Positions 27,180-35,496 of a stretch of 35,496 bases of DNA are shown one piece after another. Location of the stretch: the IMG/VR virus record IMGVR_UViG_3300020442_001101, positions 1-35,496 of that record; one strand, 5' to 3'. Under the pieces are notes generated by a model. The model did not search any database and was not told the origin of the DNA. It was given only the letters and a program-made list of their open reading frames with translations. Position 1 is the first letter of the stretch. The number at the start of each line of letters is the position of its first letter. The translations under genes were made by a program, and so were the position numbers. Origin of the DNA: a virus.

Positions 27180-30100
27180 TTAAACATTGAACTGGTAATT
27201 CGCGAATGGAATATATTGTTCATTACTATTGCCATTTGTACTGTCTATATTGTATCTATCTATTTCAATATTGATGTTTTTAAAGTCAAATCCACTGTTT
27301 TTGATATTCAAAATCACTGAATCTGCTTGTCCTGGTTTACAGTAACATAACGGAACAGCTAATACATACCCTAATTCTGCTTCTCCTGTAGATTGGGCAG
27401 TCCTCATCCACAACGGATAAAATTCTCTCAAGTTGTTACCTACTGCACGTATTCTTTCACGCATGTTTGATATATTACTGATGTATTTCTTTTGATCTTT
27501 AGACTCACTAACGTTGATAGCATTACTGTCAATTTTAATTGTATTTGTCTCAGGACGTAATCTAATTGGATCCGAGTTAATACTATCATCGATATTTGCT
27601 ACAACAATTTTCGAACCGTTTTGTAGTATCAAAGGAATTGCATTTCCTGGAGCAAATAAAATAGGACCAGTTCTTGCAAACAAAGTCACCGTACCTGTGG
27701 ATGCTGGTGATTTAGCACTGCCTCCTCTTAAAACGATATCAAAGAAACCTTCTCCTGTACCTACACCTGTGTTATCATCTGTTACTGCAAATTGAACACT
27801 ATCAACAGTGATCTTATTTTTTGTGATTGCATCAAATGTCAATGCAGTTTTTCCTGCTGTCGGTTCTGCAGGGTCTATTAAGTCTAAGTAAATTACTTCA
27901 TAAACGGTATCGTTACTTCCAGGATTCTTAGCAATAGCTTTTTTTATTGCTCCAAACTTGTATTTTTTTCTTTTATGGTTTCTAGCCGCGGCCGCAACAT
28001 AATCTCTTACATCTTTAGTTTCTATTCCTGCATAGGCTAAAACTTTAATGTTGTCTTGTAAACCAAATGTAGAATCATTAGGTCTATAAATTGATTCTGG
28101 TGTGAATATGGTAGGATCCGAAATAAAGTTTCTAAACGTAGTCCTATCATTTTGTTTCAATAAAGGAATCATAGAAATATTACTGTAAAGTAAATCATCT
28201 GGATCAGTAGTAGTAATTGTAAATGTTCTTGTTGTTGCACTGAATCCAAATTGGTCTTGGGCCTTTACTGTAAAGGTATATGATCTATCAATAGTCGTTG
28301 TAGCACCATCTAAAGTAAATGCACCTGTGGCTTTATCAATAGTAGTCAATCCTGGTAATCCTGTAGTACCAAACTGTCTTATCTTTCCTTGTAACTGTCC
28401 GTCGATACCTAGTGTGATACCTGGAGGTAATCTTCCACTATCTAATGTATAAATTAAAACAGCATTTGGGACATTGCTTGACGCACTGACACTTAAAGTA
28501 GAAACAAAGTTTGCTCTTAAATTTCCTAATGCTGAATCTGTGTTCCAGTTGATTGTGCTTTCTACTTCTCCTAATAATTTTACACTAAATGTTTTGTCTT
28601 TAGCAACAGTTCTGTTTGTTTCAGATGTTGTTCTTTTTGTAAAATTATAAAAGCTCATTGTTACAACTTTATTTGCTGTAACTTGTCCTGCTTTGTCAAA
28701 CGTTCTGTAACCAACATCTGTAACTGTTCCTACAAAAGTATCTCGTATGTAATCCTCAAACCCAACATCAATAGTTGTTACAGCTGAATCGTTGAACGTT
28801 GCTATTACTCTTCCTGCACTTACGACCCATACTTTTTTACCAACTATATTACTTGCCACATATTGTGGATTGTCTGATGCATCAGCTTCTGTAACTCCTA
28901 CCTCATTGAAAACTATCCAACCTGTTTCGTCATTACCTCCAACGAATTGTGCTTCTGCAAAATTAAAGAAAGGAACATTATTTTCTCCTGACCACTCTTG
29001 AGCGACACCTATATTATTTGCAAAATATTGTGTTGAAGTACTTGTTGCAGAACCTAGTTGCCTTAATGCTTCGACAGTAAATTTATATTCTTTTGTTACT
29101 GCTGGCTGATATGGAATTCTTCCAGCTATTTCACCATTAGTTGAATCTAATGCCATACCAGGTGGCAAAGCACTTGCAGTACCATCTGGATTAGCTGGTT
29201 TCACACTAAAACTAATTATTCCTTGGTTGCTTGTAGGATCATATACGTCTAGGAATAAAGTGACATAGTTGTTTGCTCTTCTAAAACCTAAATCGCCAGG
29301 TGTAAGCCATACCGGTGCTCTAAGAAAAGTATTATCAGCTGTGAACAATCCTGTTCCAACCTGCATTATTGTATTATCTGTTCTTAAGAAATCATCTCCT
29401 ACAAGATAAATTTGAAACTTTCTTTTTGCAATTACTACCCCGTCACTGGCACTTACTGTAAATTCGTAATACCTATTTAATTTTTTTGGACTCTGTGTTG
29501 GAACAGCATAATCATAAAAAGTAGTATCATAATAAAAACTTTCAAATCCGTTAAAACTTTTTACTCCAAAATCAAAAGGATAATTTCCGTAACTGTTTGT
29601 ATCAAAGTAACCAGATCCTGCTCTTTTCTCTAATGCAAGAACAGGCTCTACTACACCTGTTAGTTTTCCTGTAGTTCTTCCTAACTCAATACCAGGAGGC
29701 AATTCTCCATCATTTTCTCCGATATAATATTCTATACGATCACCTGCGGGCAAATCAGGATCTATTAATTGTAATTGAAAATCTACTGGACTGCTATCTA
29801 GAATATAAAATGCATTGTTAGGTCCTAAAGGCAAACTACCTTCATTGGTTATCCATTGTGGTGCGTCTGCACCATCAATAGTAAGTGATAAAGTCCTATC
29901 TTCAATGTCGTTTCCTTTTCTAGCTCTTAATACAAAAGTAAATGTCTTTAACAATTTTACTTCATATGGAGTGCCTACAAGATTAAGATTATTTTCAATT
30001 CTTAATCCTCCAGGAAGTTCACCACCTATCAGGGTTAAACTATCTACAGAGTTTACTGGTAAAGGAATTGTTTGTGTTATTGCTTCTTGAAAGGTTCCTA

Positions 30101-31091
30101 AACTATGATTGTTTCCTACAGTCCATAACAAATCCTCTGGTAACTCCGTGCTACTTGGAACAAGCATTTGTGTTTGTCTTACTTGTTTTGTTTCTTCTCC
30201 AAAAATATATGGATAGGCAGGTACGCTCAAGTTTCCGCTTTCATAAGTCAAGAAGTAAGCGTATGTTCCATTAGGATATTCAGGAGTCACACAAAATCTA
30301 CCATTGTATGAATCCAATGTTCCTGCATTTAAAATATATTCATAATCATTAACAAATGTGCCTGCTGGTTTAGTTTGATAACTGTATCCACGTCCTGATG
30401 CTTCGTTTGTTTTTGTTCTATATGAACTTAATTGTTGACTAACTCCACTGGTTGAATCTGTTGCTATTGTATATCCAAATGGACCATAAACTGGATAGCC
30501 GTCAAAGCAGTATCCTATAATTTTACTATGTCCGTCAGGATGTCTAAACTTATCGTTATTGAAGTTTGAAGAGTTATAATAATCATTTGCTTGTGAAACC
30601 TTTTGATGATTCCAGCCGTCGGATAAAAACTTACCACTGTGATAATGATACTCTCCACTTTGTTCTGGATGTCCCCCAGCAAGGTCTGCACCTAGACTGC
30701 TTTGATTGAAAACAGCGTTGTAAGTAAATCCAGGAGCAGGAATATCATCACTTCCTGGAAGTGGTCCTGCTTGTGTGTTAGGATTGAACAGTACCACACC
30801 ATTGGTTGCTATACCGATAGCGCCTAAAGTTGTTCTTTGTGGATTGCTGGTATTTGTTCCGCCTCTATAGGTAAAACTAAAACTATGATCTTGCTCTGTA
30901 ATATTATTTGGATTATTGTTAAAAATCCTTGGAGAAACTCCATCATTGGTCATTGTAGACCCAGCTTTTGCAGGATAAGGATCACCGTCACTTATTACAG
31001 TTAAAACACCGTTTACTAATGTGATTGTAGTTGTACTTGGGTATCTTCCTGTTAAATCAGAAATACTGGTTGTATTTGGGTCAAATGCCAT
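27180..31091 (-). CDS. Giant YHYH-domain fibre-like structural protein with Ig repeats (1303 aa)
   Basis: The largest gene here. Residues about 110-300 are a YHYH domain: SGEYHYHSGKF, then DGHSKIIGYCFDGYPVYGPF and YEYILNAGTLDSYNGRFCVT. Next come at least four putative Ig (He_PIG-type) modules with the hallmark LPxG...G.L.G (GGELPGGLRIENNLNLVGTP; GELPPGIELGRTTGKLTG; SALPPGMALDSTNGEIAG; GRLPPGITLGIDGQLQG). The C-terminal 400 residues are unrecognised. Such proteins are surface-exposed and are candidate receptor-binding or virion decoration proteins. The ATG has AGGAG and a CATAAATA late-type box upstream. It sits amid other fibre-type genes. Confidence 0.87.
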   Translation of the reverse strand: MAFDPNTTSISDLTGRYPSTTTITLVNGVLTVISDGDPYPAKAGSTMTNDGVSPRIFNNNPNNITEQDHSFSFTYRGGTNTSNPQRTTLGAIGIATNGVVLFNPNTQAGPLPGSDDIPAPGFTYNAVFNQSSLGADLAGGHPEQSGEYHYHSGKFLSDGWNHQKVSQANDYYNSSNFNNDKFRHPDGHSKIIGYCFDGYPVYGPFGYTIATDSTSGVSQQLSSYRTKTNEASGRGYSYQTKPAGTFVNDYEYILNAGTLDSYNGRFCVTPEYPNGTYAYFLTYESGNLSVPAYPYIFGEETKQVRQTQMLVPSSTELPEDLLWTVGNNHSLGTFQEAITQTIPLPVNSVDSLTLIGGELPGGLRIENNLNLVGTPYEVKLLKTFTFVLRARKGNDIEDRTLSLTIDGADAPQWITNEGSLPLGPNNAFYILDSSPVDFQLQLIDPDLPAGDRIEYYIGENDGELPPGIELGRTTGKLTGVVEPVLALEKRAGSGYFDTNSYGNYPFDFGVKSFNGFESFYYDTTFYDYAVPTQSPKKLNRYYEFTVSASDGVVIAKRKFQIYLVGDDFLRTDNTIMQVGTGLFTADNTFLRAPVWLTPGDLGFRRANNYVTLFLDVYDPTSNQGIISFSVKPANPDGTASALPPGMALDSTNGEIAGRIPYQPAVTKEYKFTVEALRQLGSATSTSTQYFANNIGVAQEWSGENNVPFFNFAEAQFVGGNDETGWIVFNEVGVTEADASDNPQYVASNIVGKKVWVVSAGRVIATFNDSAVTTIDVGFEDYIRDTFVGTVTDVGYRTFDKAGQVTANKVVTMSFYNFTKRTTSETNRTVAKDKTFSVKLLGEVESTINWNTDSALGNLRANFVSTLSVSASSNVPNAVLIYTLDSGRLPPGITLGIDGQLQGKIRQFGTTGLPGLTTIDKATGAFTLDGATTTIDRSYTFTVKAQDQFGFSATTRTFTITTTDPDDLLYSNISMIPLLKQNDRTTFRNFISDPTIFTPESIYRPNDSTFGLQDNIKVLAYAGIETKDVRDYVAAAARNHKRKKYKFGAIKKAIAKNPGSNDTVYEVIYLDLIDPAEPTAGKTALTFDAITKNKITVDSVQFAVTDDNTGVGTGEGFFDIVLRGGSAKSPASTGTVTLFARTGPILFAPGNAIPLILQNGSKIVVANIDDSINSDPIRLRPETNTIKIDSNAINVSESKDQKKYISNISNMRERIRAVGNNLREFYPLWMRTAQSTGEAELGYVLAVPLCYCKPGQADSVILNIKNSGFDFKNINIEIDRYNIDSTNGNSNEQYIPFANYQFNV

Positions 31092-31110
31092 TCGTAAACT
31101 CCTATATACA

Positions 31111-31118
31111 TATTTATG
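31111..31118 (-). promoter_or_regulatory. Late-type promoter (CATAAATA)
   Basis: Minus-strand CATAAATA, one mismatch from the T4 octamer, 19 bases before the ATG of the giant YHYH gene and followed by AGGAG. Confidence 0.5.
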
Positions 31119-31817
31119 CTATGCGGAGAATGTACCCATATCAGCAACTGGCAAAGATGATACTTCTGTAAATGTACTTGATCCGTCGTCATAATCAATT
31201 ACCATTTGATGGACAAGATAATCTAAGCTGTTATTGAATGTTGTAGGATTGAATTCACCTTGATCAAATTTTAAGTAAGGTGCTACTCCAGAAATATCAC
31301 GTATATCAACTCCATAAACATTACTTTTTATGTCGCTTGTATTTGTTATTTCTTTTCCGTTTCCGTTTAAGTTTCCACCTAAAGTAGGAGTAGTATCTGT
31401 AATCAAAGAAGTTTCGGCGGTAATTGTTATTGTAGACCCGCTTAAATTGGTAGTAACAAGGTTACCACCTGCTAACGTGAGTGATGTATTGTTAGAATCT
31501 AATGTAATGTTATTATTGTCTGCAAAAACCTGTAAACTAGGAAGTCCTGTTGCTGTACTGTTAATCGTTATTGCATTTCCGTCACTTGTTAAAGTTACAG
31601 CAGTACCACCTACAATTTTTTTAAATTGCATTTCTGCACCACTTAACTGTGCAAAGACACCTTCTCCTGCTGAACCTAAATTTGCGCCTGTAGTTTTTTC
31701 AGGTTGTCTTAGGTCTAACTCTGAGAAGTTATTATTGACCTTTACAAACGCTTCTCTTAGATCATCACCTGTACCGTCGTTTGCAATAGTTCCTATGTTT
31801 ACTGTTTGAATTGCCAT
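31119..31817 (-). CDS. Virion structural protein, fibre/baseplate type (232 aa)
   Basis: Starts VNIGTIANDGTGDDLREAFV followed by KVNNNFSELD, the N-terminal attachment segment common to fibre and baseplate proteins of marine T4-like phages. The rest is Thr/Asn/Gly-rich beta structure (TLDSNNTSLTLAGGNLVTTN; TDTTPTLGGNLNGNGKEITN), the latter a recurring phage-fibre pattern. There is no catalytic motif. The ATG is preceded by AAGGA and a GGTAAATA box that overlaps the end of the upstream protease gene. It is probably a tail-fibre or adaptor component. Confidence 0.83.
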   Translation of the reverse strand: MAIQTVNIGTIANDGTGDDLREAFVKVNNNFSELDLRQPEKTTGANLGSAGEGVFAQLSGAEMQFKKIVGGTAVTLTSDGNAITINSTATGLPSLQVFADNNNITLDSNNTSLTLAGGNLVTTNLSGSTITITAETSLITDTTPTLGGNLNGNGKEITNTSDIKSNVYGVDIRDISGVAPYLKFDQGEFNPTTFNNSLDYLVHQMVIDYDDGSSTFTEVSSLPVADMGTFSA

Positions 31818-31835
31818 ATCATTAAGTCCTTATTG

Positions 31836-31843
31836 TATTTACC
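31836..31843 (-). promoter_or_regulatory. Late-type promoter (GGTAAATA)
   Basis: Minus-strand GGTAAATA 18 bases before the ATG at 31817, overlapping the last codons of the protease gene and followed by AAGGA. Confidence 0.5.
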
Positions 31844-33428
31844 TTGTTTTCCTTAAACCAAAAACATTGCTTGTGAATGGTACAGCTTTATTATATCTGT
31901 TAAACAACATCCTGTTGTTACCTCCACAGATATCTGTTGTATCACCATAATTGGTGGCATTGCTTTCGTCCTTCAAAACTGCTAGAGCATCTTTCTGTAA
32001 TTTGTCCTGTAACTGTGCAGGAGTCAAACTTGGATCAGCTTGTAAATATAAAGCACCAACACCACAAACTTGAGGAGATGCCATAGACGTACCTCCTATT
32101 GTTCCTTGTCTAAATGAACTGTTACCCCAGTATGCCGCATCTGTATAAGCATTAGACGTGCTGAAACAACTTAAAATATCTGTGCCTGCGGCAAATATAT
32201 TAACACCAGGACCCGTTGAGCTAGAGCTGACTTTTCTTTCTACTGTAGCACTCTGTGGAGTCGAATCCATGTTACCTACCATCAATGCTCCTTCGTCAAA
32301 AGGAGAACTTCCTCTGTGATAATAATTATTACTGCCTGTGCCATAGAAAACAATGTTATTATAATCAGCACCAGGTCCTACTGAAGTATCTATTTTAAAA
32401 CTATTATTTCCAGCCGCAATGCAAATATGCACTCCAGCATCTATGCAATCTTGAACATCTGCATCTACACTTGCCACTCTAAGTGGAAATCGGTAAGAAG
32501 GAAATCTATAGTATGGATAAAATCCGTATGTATCTCTCATGTGCGAATTGGGTGAGCTAGAAAAACTACTGTCATTCCCAGAACTATAAGTTGTACCTCT
32601 ATAATTAATACTGGTTATTCCTGAACTTATACTTGCACTATATCCCCAACTTGCATTTACTATTGTTGGTCTTTTGTATCCAGTATTAGGATCAACAGGT
32701 TTATTTTCATGCCAACCTTTTATTACATCAAAGCAACTGTTAATGCTTATGCCGCCAGTATCTCCACTACCTTCTAGTCCACCTACCTTTACACTATACA
32801 CCCTTGCATTAGAAGCCCAACCAAAATGTAATCCAGTTGCTGTTCCTCCACAGTGGGTTCCATGTCCATCAGTGTCTCCATAATGACTTGCACTTTGTGA
32901 ACCTGTTACACCTGAAGCTGAAAACCAATCTATTTGCTGTACTCTACTTACACCATTTGCATCATTGAATTCTGGATGATCTACTTGCAGACCGCTATCT
33001 TGTATAACAATATCAACTCCTGTACCGTCCATTGAATATGGTCTTGCATAACTTGATAAGTTATCTCCAGTACCATAAACATTTTCAATAATAGAATGTC
33101 TTATCTTGCCCCAATCAGTTCTATTGCCGCTTTCTAATGTTGATTTAGAAAAGTCTCTTATCTGTGTTGCTTGGAATCCTATTTCAAGATCATCTCTAAG
33201 GTCAGGTCGAATCTGTACATCTGTTACTCTTGAATCATTTCTTAATGCTTCTGCTTCGGCATCAGTTAATGCGTAATGTGTATTCCTTGTAGACTTTTGT
33301 CTTGGATCTGCAACGTCTACTGTTCTATTAGGAATGTCTCCTGCTCCAGTCGAAGCAATCATTTCCTGATTAAATTGTGCGTAGTCTACTCCTTTGTTTA
33401 GAGTTACAATGTATTCTTTTTCACTCAT
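31839..33428 (-). CDS. Subtilisin-like serine protease, probably virion-associated (529 aa)
   Basis: A peptidase S8 (subtilase) with an intact catalytic triad: D144 in DIVIQDSGLQVDHPEF, H189 in GDTDGHGTHCGGTATG, and S448 in GGTSMASPQVCGVGAL, plus the oxyanion Asn341 in CIAAGNNS. Residues 1-120 look like an inhibitor-type prodomain (EYIVTLNKGVDYAQFNQEMI), as in secreted subtilases, but there is no signal peptide. It lies inside the fibre block, 9 bases after the 644-residue fibre gene, with AGGAG before the ATG. It could mature fibre proteins or attack the host surface during adsorption. The C-terminal 60 residues lack a known domain. Confidence 0.92.
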   Translation of the reverse strand: MSEKEYIVTLNKGVDYAQFNQEMIASTGAGDIPNRTVDVADPRQKSTRNTHYALTDAEAEALRNDSRVTDVQIRPDLRDDLEIGFQATQIRDFSKSTLESGNRTDWGKIRHSIIENVYGTGDNLSSYARPYSMDGTGVDIVIQDSGLQVDHPEFNDANGVSRVQQIDWFSASGVTGSQSASHYGDTDGHGTHCGGTATGLHFGWASNARVYSVKVGGLEGSGDTGGISINSCFDVIKGWHENKPVDPNTGYKRPTIVNASWGYSASISSGITSINYRGTTYSSGNDSSFSSSPNSHMRDTYGFYPYYRFPSYRFPLRVASVDADVQDCIDAGVHICIAAGNNSFKIDTSVGPGADYNNIVFYGTGSNNYYHRGSSPFDEGALMVGNMDSTPQSATVERKVSSSSTGPGVNIFAAGTDILSCFSTSNAYTDAAYWGNSSFRQGTIGGTSMASPQVCGVGALYLQADPSLTPAQLQDKLQKDALAVLKDESNATNYGDTTDICGGNNRMLFNRYNKAVPFTSNVFGLRKTR

Positions 33429-33437
33429 TATATACTC

Positions 33438-35372
33438 CTAGTGTAGATCTACCCATGCACCGTTTGCGTATCCTTGGAATTTGTTTGTTGTTGAATTGTA
33501 AATCATGTCTCCGTTACCAGGTGTTAGATTTCCTCTTTCTGTAGTTGTATAAGATGCAAGTCTTAAAGGACTTTGTGTAATTCTAACTTGATCTTGTGCC
33601 GCAAGTTCTATTGAGCTTGCACTATCTATCGTAGGAACACCTGTACCTTGACTTTGGAAACTGTTTGCAGATAATGCACCTGATACATTTAATGATCCAT
33701 CTACTTGTAAATTACCATCGACTTCTGCATCACTTTGCATTGTCACAGGCTGTTGGATTAAAATTGTTGAGCTGTCATCTGTTGCTATGGTGCTTGCACT
33801 TAAAGTGAAGTTACCAATTGTGTCGCCTGAAGTGCCGTTTACCCAAGCTGTTCCAGACCATTTTAAAACTTGATTTGTTTGGACACTTGATATGGAAACA
33901 TCACTCAAGTTGTTAATACTTTCTGTTGTTATTCCTGTGATATAACCTGCTCCGTTTGTTAGCTGATTATTATTGGTAGGAATAGTAGGTTTATTTGTAA
34001 TAGTAGAACCAGTGTAGTCAATGGTTACTCCGGTAATAGCACTGAATGGAATATCTGTAAGGTTAGCACCACTTCCATAAAAGTTTGTTGCGTATGCCTT
34101 TGTCCAATAGTTGTTTGATGAACCCAAACTATAAGTATTTGCTTGGAATGGTGTTACGTTTCCAAGTGTTACTGAATTGCTTGTTTCGCTTCCCTCTGTT
34201 GTAACAGTGCTTAAAGTTATTCCTGTAAGATTTGAACCTCCACCGTAGAATTCAGTTGCACCAACATCTCCGCTTACACTCAAAGATCTAGTAGGATTAG
34301 AATTGAAAATACCAACTCTCTTTGTTCCTGTATCAATCTTAATTGCTGTCTCAGTACCTGTGATCGGTTTGACTTTTATGTCTAAATCTTGTTCGGTCAC
34401 CAAATTTTCTATTACAGTGTTTCCACCAGATACATGCATTTTTATTCTTGGTGTCGAACTTCCACCTACTGTAATACCATTATCGTCATTAAATATTACA
34501 GCACCATTTTGAGTATAACTTGAATTGTTTGAAATCGCATCAGTTATGCCATACCCAGAAAGTGTAGTTGGTGTTCCAACTAACGAACTCCATTGCGAAT
34601 CAAAAGGTGTAGGTTTGTTCGCAAAGTTGTTGTAGTCAAGGTAATAAGATCCATCAAATCCATCGAGCGTATCGGCATTCAATCCTCCACCGCCAGATGT
34701 AATATCATCTGCAGGAGCCCAATTAGCTCCGTTCCATTTTAAAACTTGTCCTGTTTGGGGTGCCGTGCTCTGCGTATCCACATCGGCTAAATCACTTATG
34801 TCATCAACTAGACTTGGCTTGTTAAGCAAATCGTTGTAACTACCTGTTGAAGCAACCGTAGCAAAACTAGGCGTTCCTACAAGTTCTGAATAATTTACAC
34901 TTCCGTTAACCCAAGCCGCTCCTCCTCCTTGAGCTCCCGTAGTTGAATATTTTAATACTTGATTGTTTGCAAGTCCTGTAAAGTTAGTTGTAAGACCATC
35001 GCCTGATCCACCGCCGCCTCCTGTTGCTGTGATAGTGATTGTTCCGCCTAAGTCATCGTATACAATATCAATTCCTGTGCCTTCTCTTAGTATTGCGTTA
35101 ACACGATCATCAACTCTTTCATTTGTAAAATATAAATTTGTACCTTCTGGCAGTTCAGTAGTGTTTGCGGCAACGCTTGGTTTGTCTGTAAGATCGTTAT
35201 AACTTCCGCTGAAAGGATTATAGCTTACATTGTTAATTGTTAAACCAGTTGCTTGTATGTTACCAGCACCAACTATACCTGATCCTGTTAGGTCTAGGTT
35301 ATCACCTACTGGTAATTCTTTTAGTTTATTTTCATCGTCTCTATCAACTATAAGTGGTATTCTGTTTGCCAT
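33438..35372 (-). CDS. Tail-fibre-like structural protein with short repeats (644 aa)
   Basis: A Gly/Ser/Thr/Asn-rich repetitive protein. Repeats include SYNDLTDKPS / SYNDLLNKPS / NNFANKPT, QVLKYSTTGAQ / QVLKWNGANWAPAD / QVLKWSGTAWVNG, EFYGGGSNLTGI / NFYGSGANLTDI, and LNADTLDGFDGSYYLDYNN, the recurrent phage-fibre motif. The end GDMIYNSTTNKFQGYANGAWVDL is also typical of phage and microbial fibre proteins. It is probably a long trimeric beta fibre attached to the baseplate. The start IPLIVDRDDENKLKELPVGD is the marine T4-like structural type. AGGAAAAGGA and a GATAAATA late box lie upstream. Confidence 0.87.
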   Translation of the reverse strand: MANRIPLIVDRDDENKLKELPVGDNLDLTGSGIVGAGNIQATGLTINNVSYNPFSGSYNDLTDKPSVAANTTELPEGTNLYFTNERVDDRVNAILREGTGIDIVYDDLGGTITITATGGGGGSGDGLTTNFTGLANNQVLKYSTTGAQGGGAAWVNGSVNYSELVGTPSFATVASTGSYNDLLNKPSLVDDISDLADVDTQSTAPQTGQVLKWNGANWAPADDITSGGGGLNADTLDGFDGSYYLDYNNFANKPTPFDSQWSSLVGTPTTLSGYGITDAISNNSSYTQNGAVIFNDDNGITVGGSSTPRIKMHVSGGNTVIENLVTEQDLDIKVKPITGTETAIKIDTGTKRVGIFNSNPTRSLSVSGDVGATEFYGGGSNLTGITLSTVTTEGSETSNSVTLGNVTPFQANTYSLGSSNNYWTKAYATNFYGSGANLTDIPFSAITGVTIDYTGSTITNKPTIPTNNNQLTNGAGYITGITTESINNLSDVSISSVQTNQVLKWSGTAWVNGTSGDTIGNFTLSASTIATDDSSTILIQQPVTMQSDAEVDGNLQVDGSLNVSGALSANSFQSQGTGVPTIDSASSIELAAQDQVRITQSPLRLASYTTTERGNLTPGNGDMIYNSTTNKFQGYANGAWVDLH

Positions 35373-35391
35373 ATCCTTTTCCTATTTGTAA

Positions 35392-35399
35392 TATTTATC
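35392..35399 (-). promoter_or_regulatory. T4-late-like promoter of the fibre block (GATAAATA)
   Basis: Minus-strand GATAAATA overlapping the stop codon of the partial gene upstream and 19 bases before the ATG at 35372. Confidence 0.62.
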
Positions 35400-35496
35400 C
35401 TGTTGGTGCTACACTCTTGTATGGGTGACTTACAGGTAAAAGCGACTCTGCACCCCATTTGTGTGCTACATATCCTTCTGCCTCTTCTATGTAGGT
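35395..35496 (-). CDS. C-terminal end of an unidentified gene, cut by window edge
   Basis: The last 33 codons of a minus-strand gene that enters from the right edge and ends in TAA at 35395-35397. The visible end reads TYIEEAEGYVAHKWGAESLL, then PVSHPYKSVAPTG. The frame is open to the window edge and the stop overlaps the late promoter of the next gene, as is usual in this compact genome. It lies in the structural block, so a baseplate or fibre component is likely, but 33 residues are too few to name it. Confidence 0.6.
   Translation of the reverse strand, partial: TYIEEAEGYVAHKWGAESLLPVSHPYKSVAPTG

Noticed and set aside
31330-31809. Plus-strand open frame of 159 codons
   Set aside because: Antisense to the 232-aa structural gene; Val/Pro-rich composition is what the complement of Thr/Asn codons gives.
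33438-35372. CRISPR-like or tandem DNA repeats in the fibre gene
   Set aside because: The repeats are protein-level fibre motifs with variable spacing and degenerate codons, not direct DNA repeats with spacers.

Overview
This is an AT-rich, very tightly packed stretch of a T4-like (Straboviridae/Kyanoviridae-type) marine myovirus. The evidence is a T4-type family B DNA polymerase (gp43), a clamp-loader ATPase (gp44), DsbA, a DexA-like exonuclease and a gp31/GroES-like cochaperonin, together with genes typical of ocean T4-like phages: phoH, thyX, mazG, speD, 2OG-Fe(II) oxygenases, and a YHYH-domain structural protein. The low G+C (by eye about one third), an alphaproteobacterial-style 7Fe ferredoxin and the absence of photosynthesis genes in this window point to a pelagic proteobacterial host such as SAR11 rather than a cyanobacterium; that is inference. 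Nearly all genes lie on the minus strand. Only speD and phoH are on the plus strand, and each overlaps its minus-strand neighbour tail to tail.

Region by region: 1-3213 holds the start of DNA polymerase, a 2OG oxygenase, dsbA behind a perfect sigma70-type promoter, and two unknown proteins. 3246-8403 plus 8854-10227 is an island of proteins most of which begin with what looks like a T4 capsid-targeting peptide ending in a gp21-type [LIV]xE site, followed by enzyme domains (HAD nucleotidase, HxGH-type nucleotidyltransferase) and short Cys/Lys-rich modules. These are the best candidates for proteins packed in the head and delivered with the DNA. The island ends in two overlapping tiny genes, one of them metallothionein-like. 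10227-14676 holds small proteins, a full-length ClpA and a DnaJ-like chaperone. 14697-17680 is a lysis region: three small membrane proteins (holin candidates, one MscS-like), two overlapping lipoproteins, an i-spanin and a GH19 endolysin with a peptidoglycan-binding domain. 17681-18912 holds two conserved proteins, probably of the virion. 19747-24507 is a chain of mostly overlapping metabolic and replication genes. 24567-25785 is mazG, a cochaperonin and an unknown. 25813-26334 is a DnaE-like fragment. 26345-35496 is a tail-fibre/baseplate-type block that includes a subtilisin-like protease.

Two promoter classes can be read. Close matches to TTGACA-17-TATAAT precede dsbA, clpA, the 24507-19747 operon and the DnaE-like gene (early class). 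A T4-late-like octamer, best described as GATAAATA, precedes structural, lysis and island genes (late class). Six genes below about 60 codons (3246, 3362, 15849, 17528, 24216, 24343) were found by reading the small gaps. No tRNA, IS element, CRISPR array or convincing intrinsic terminator was seen, and no gene-free stretch longer than 130 bases remains.
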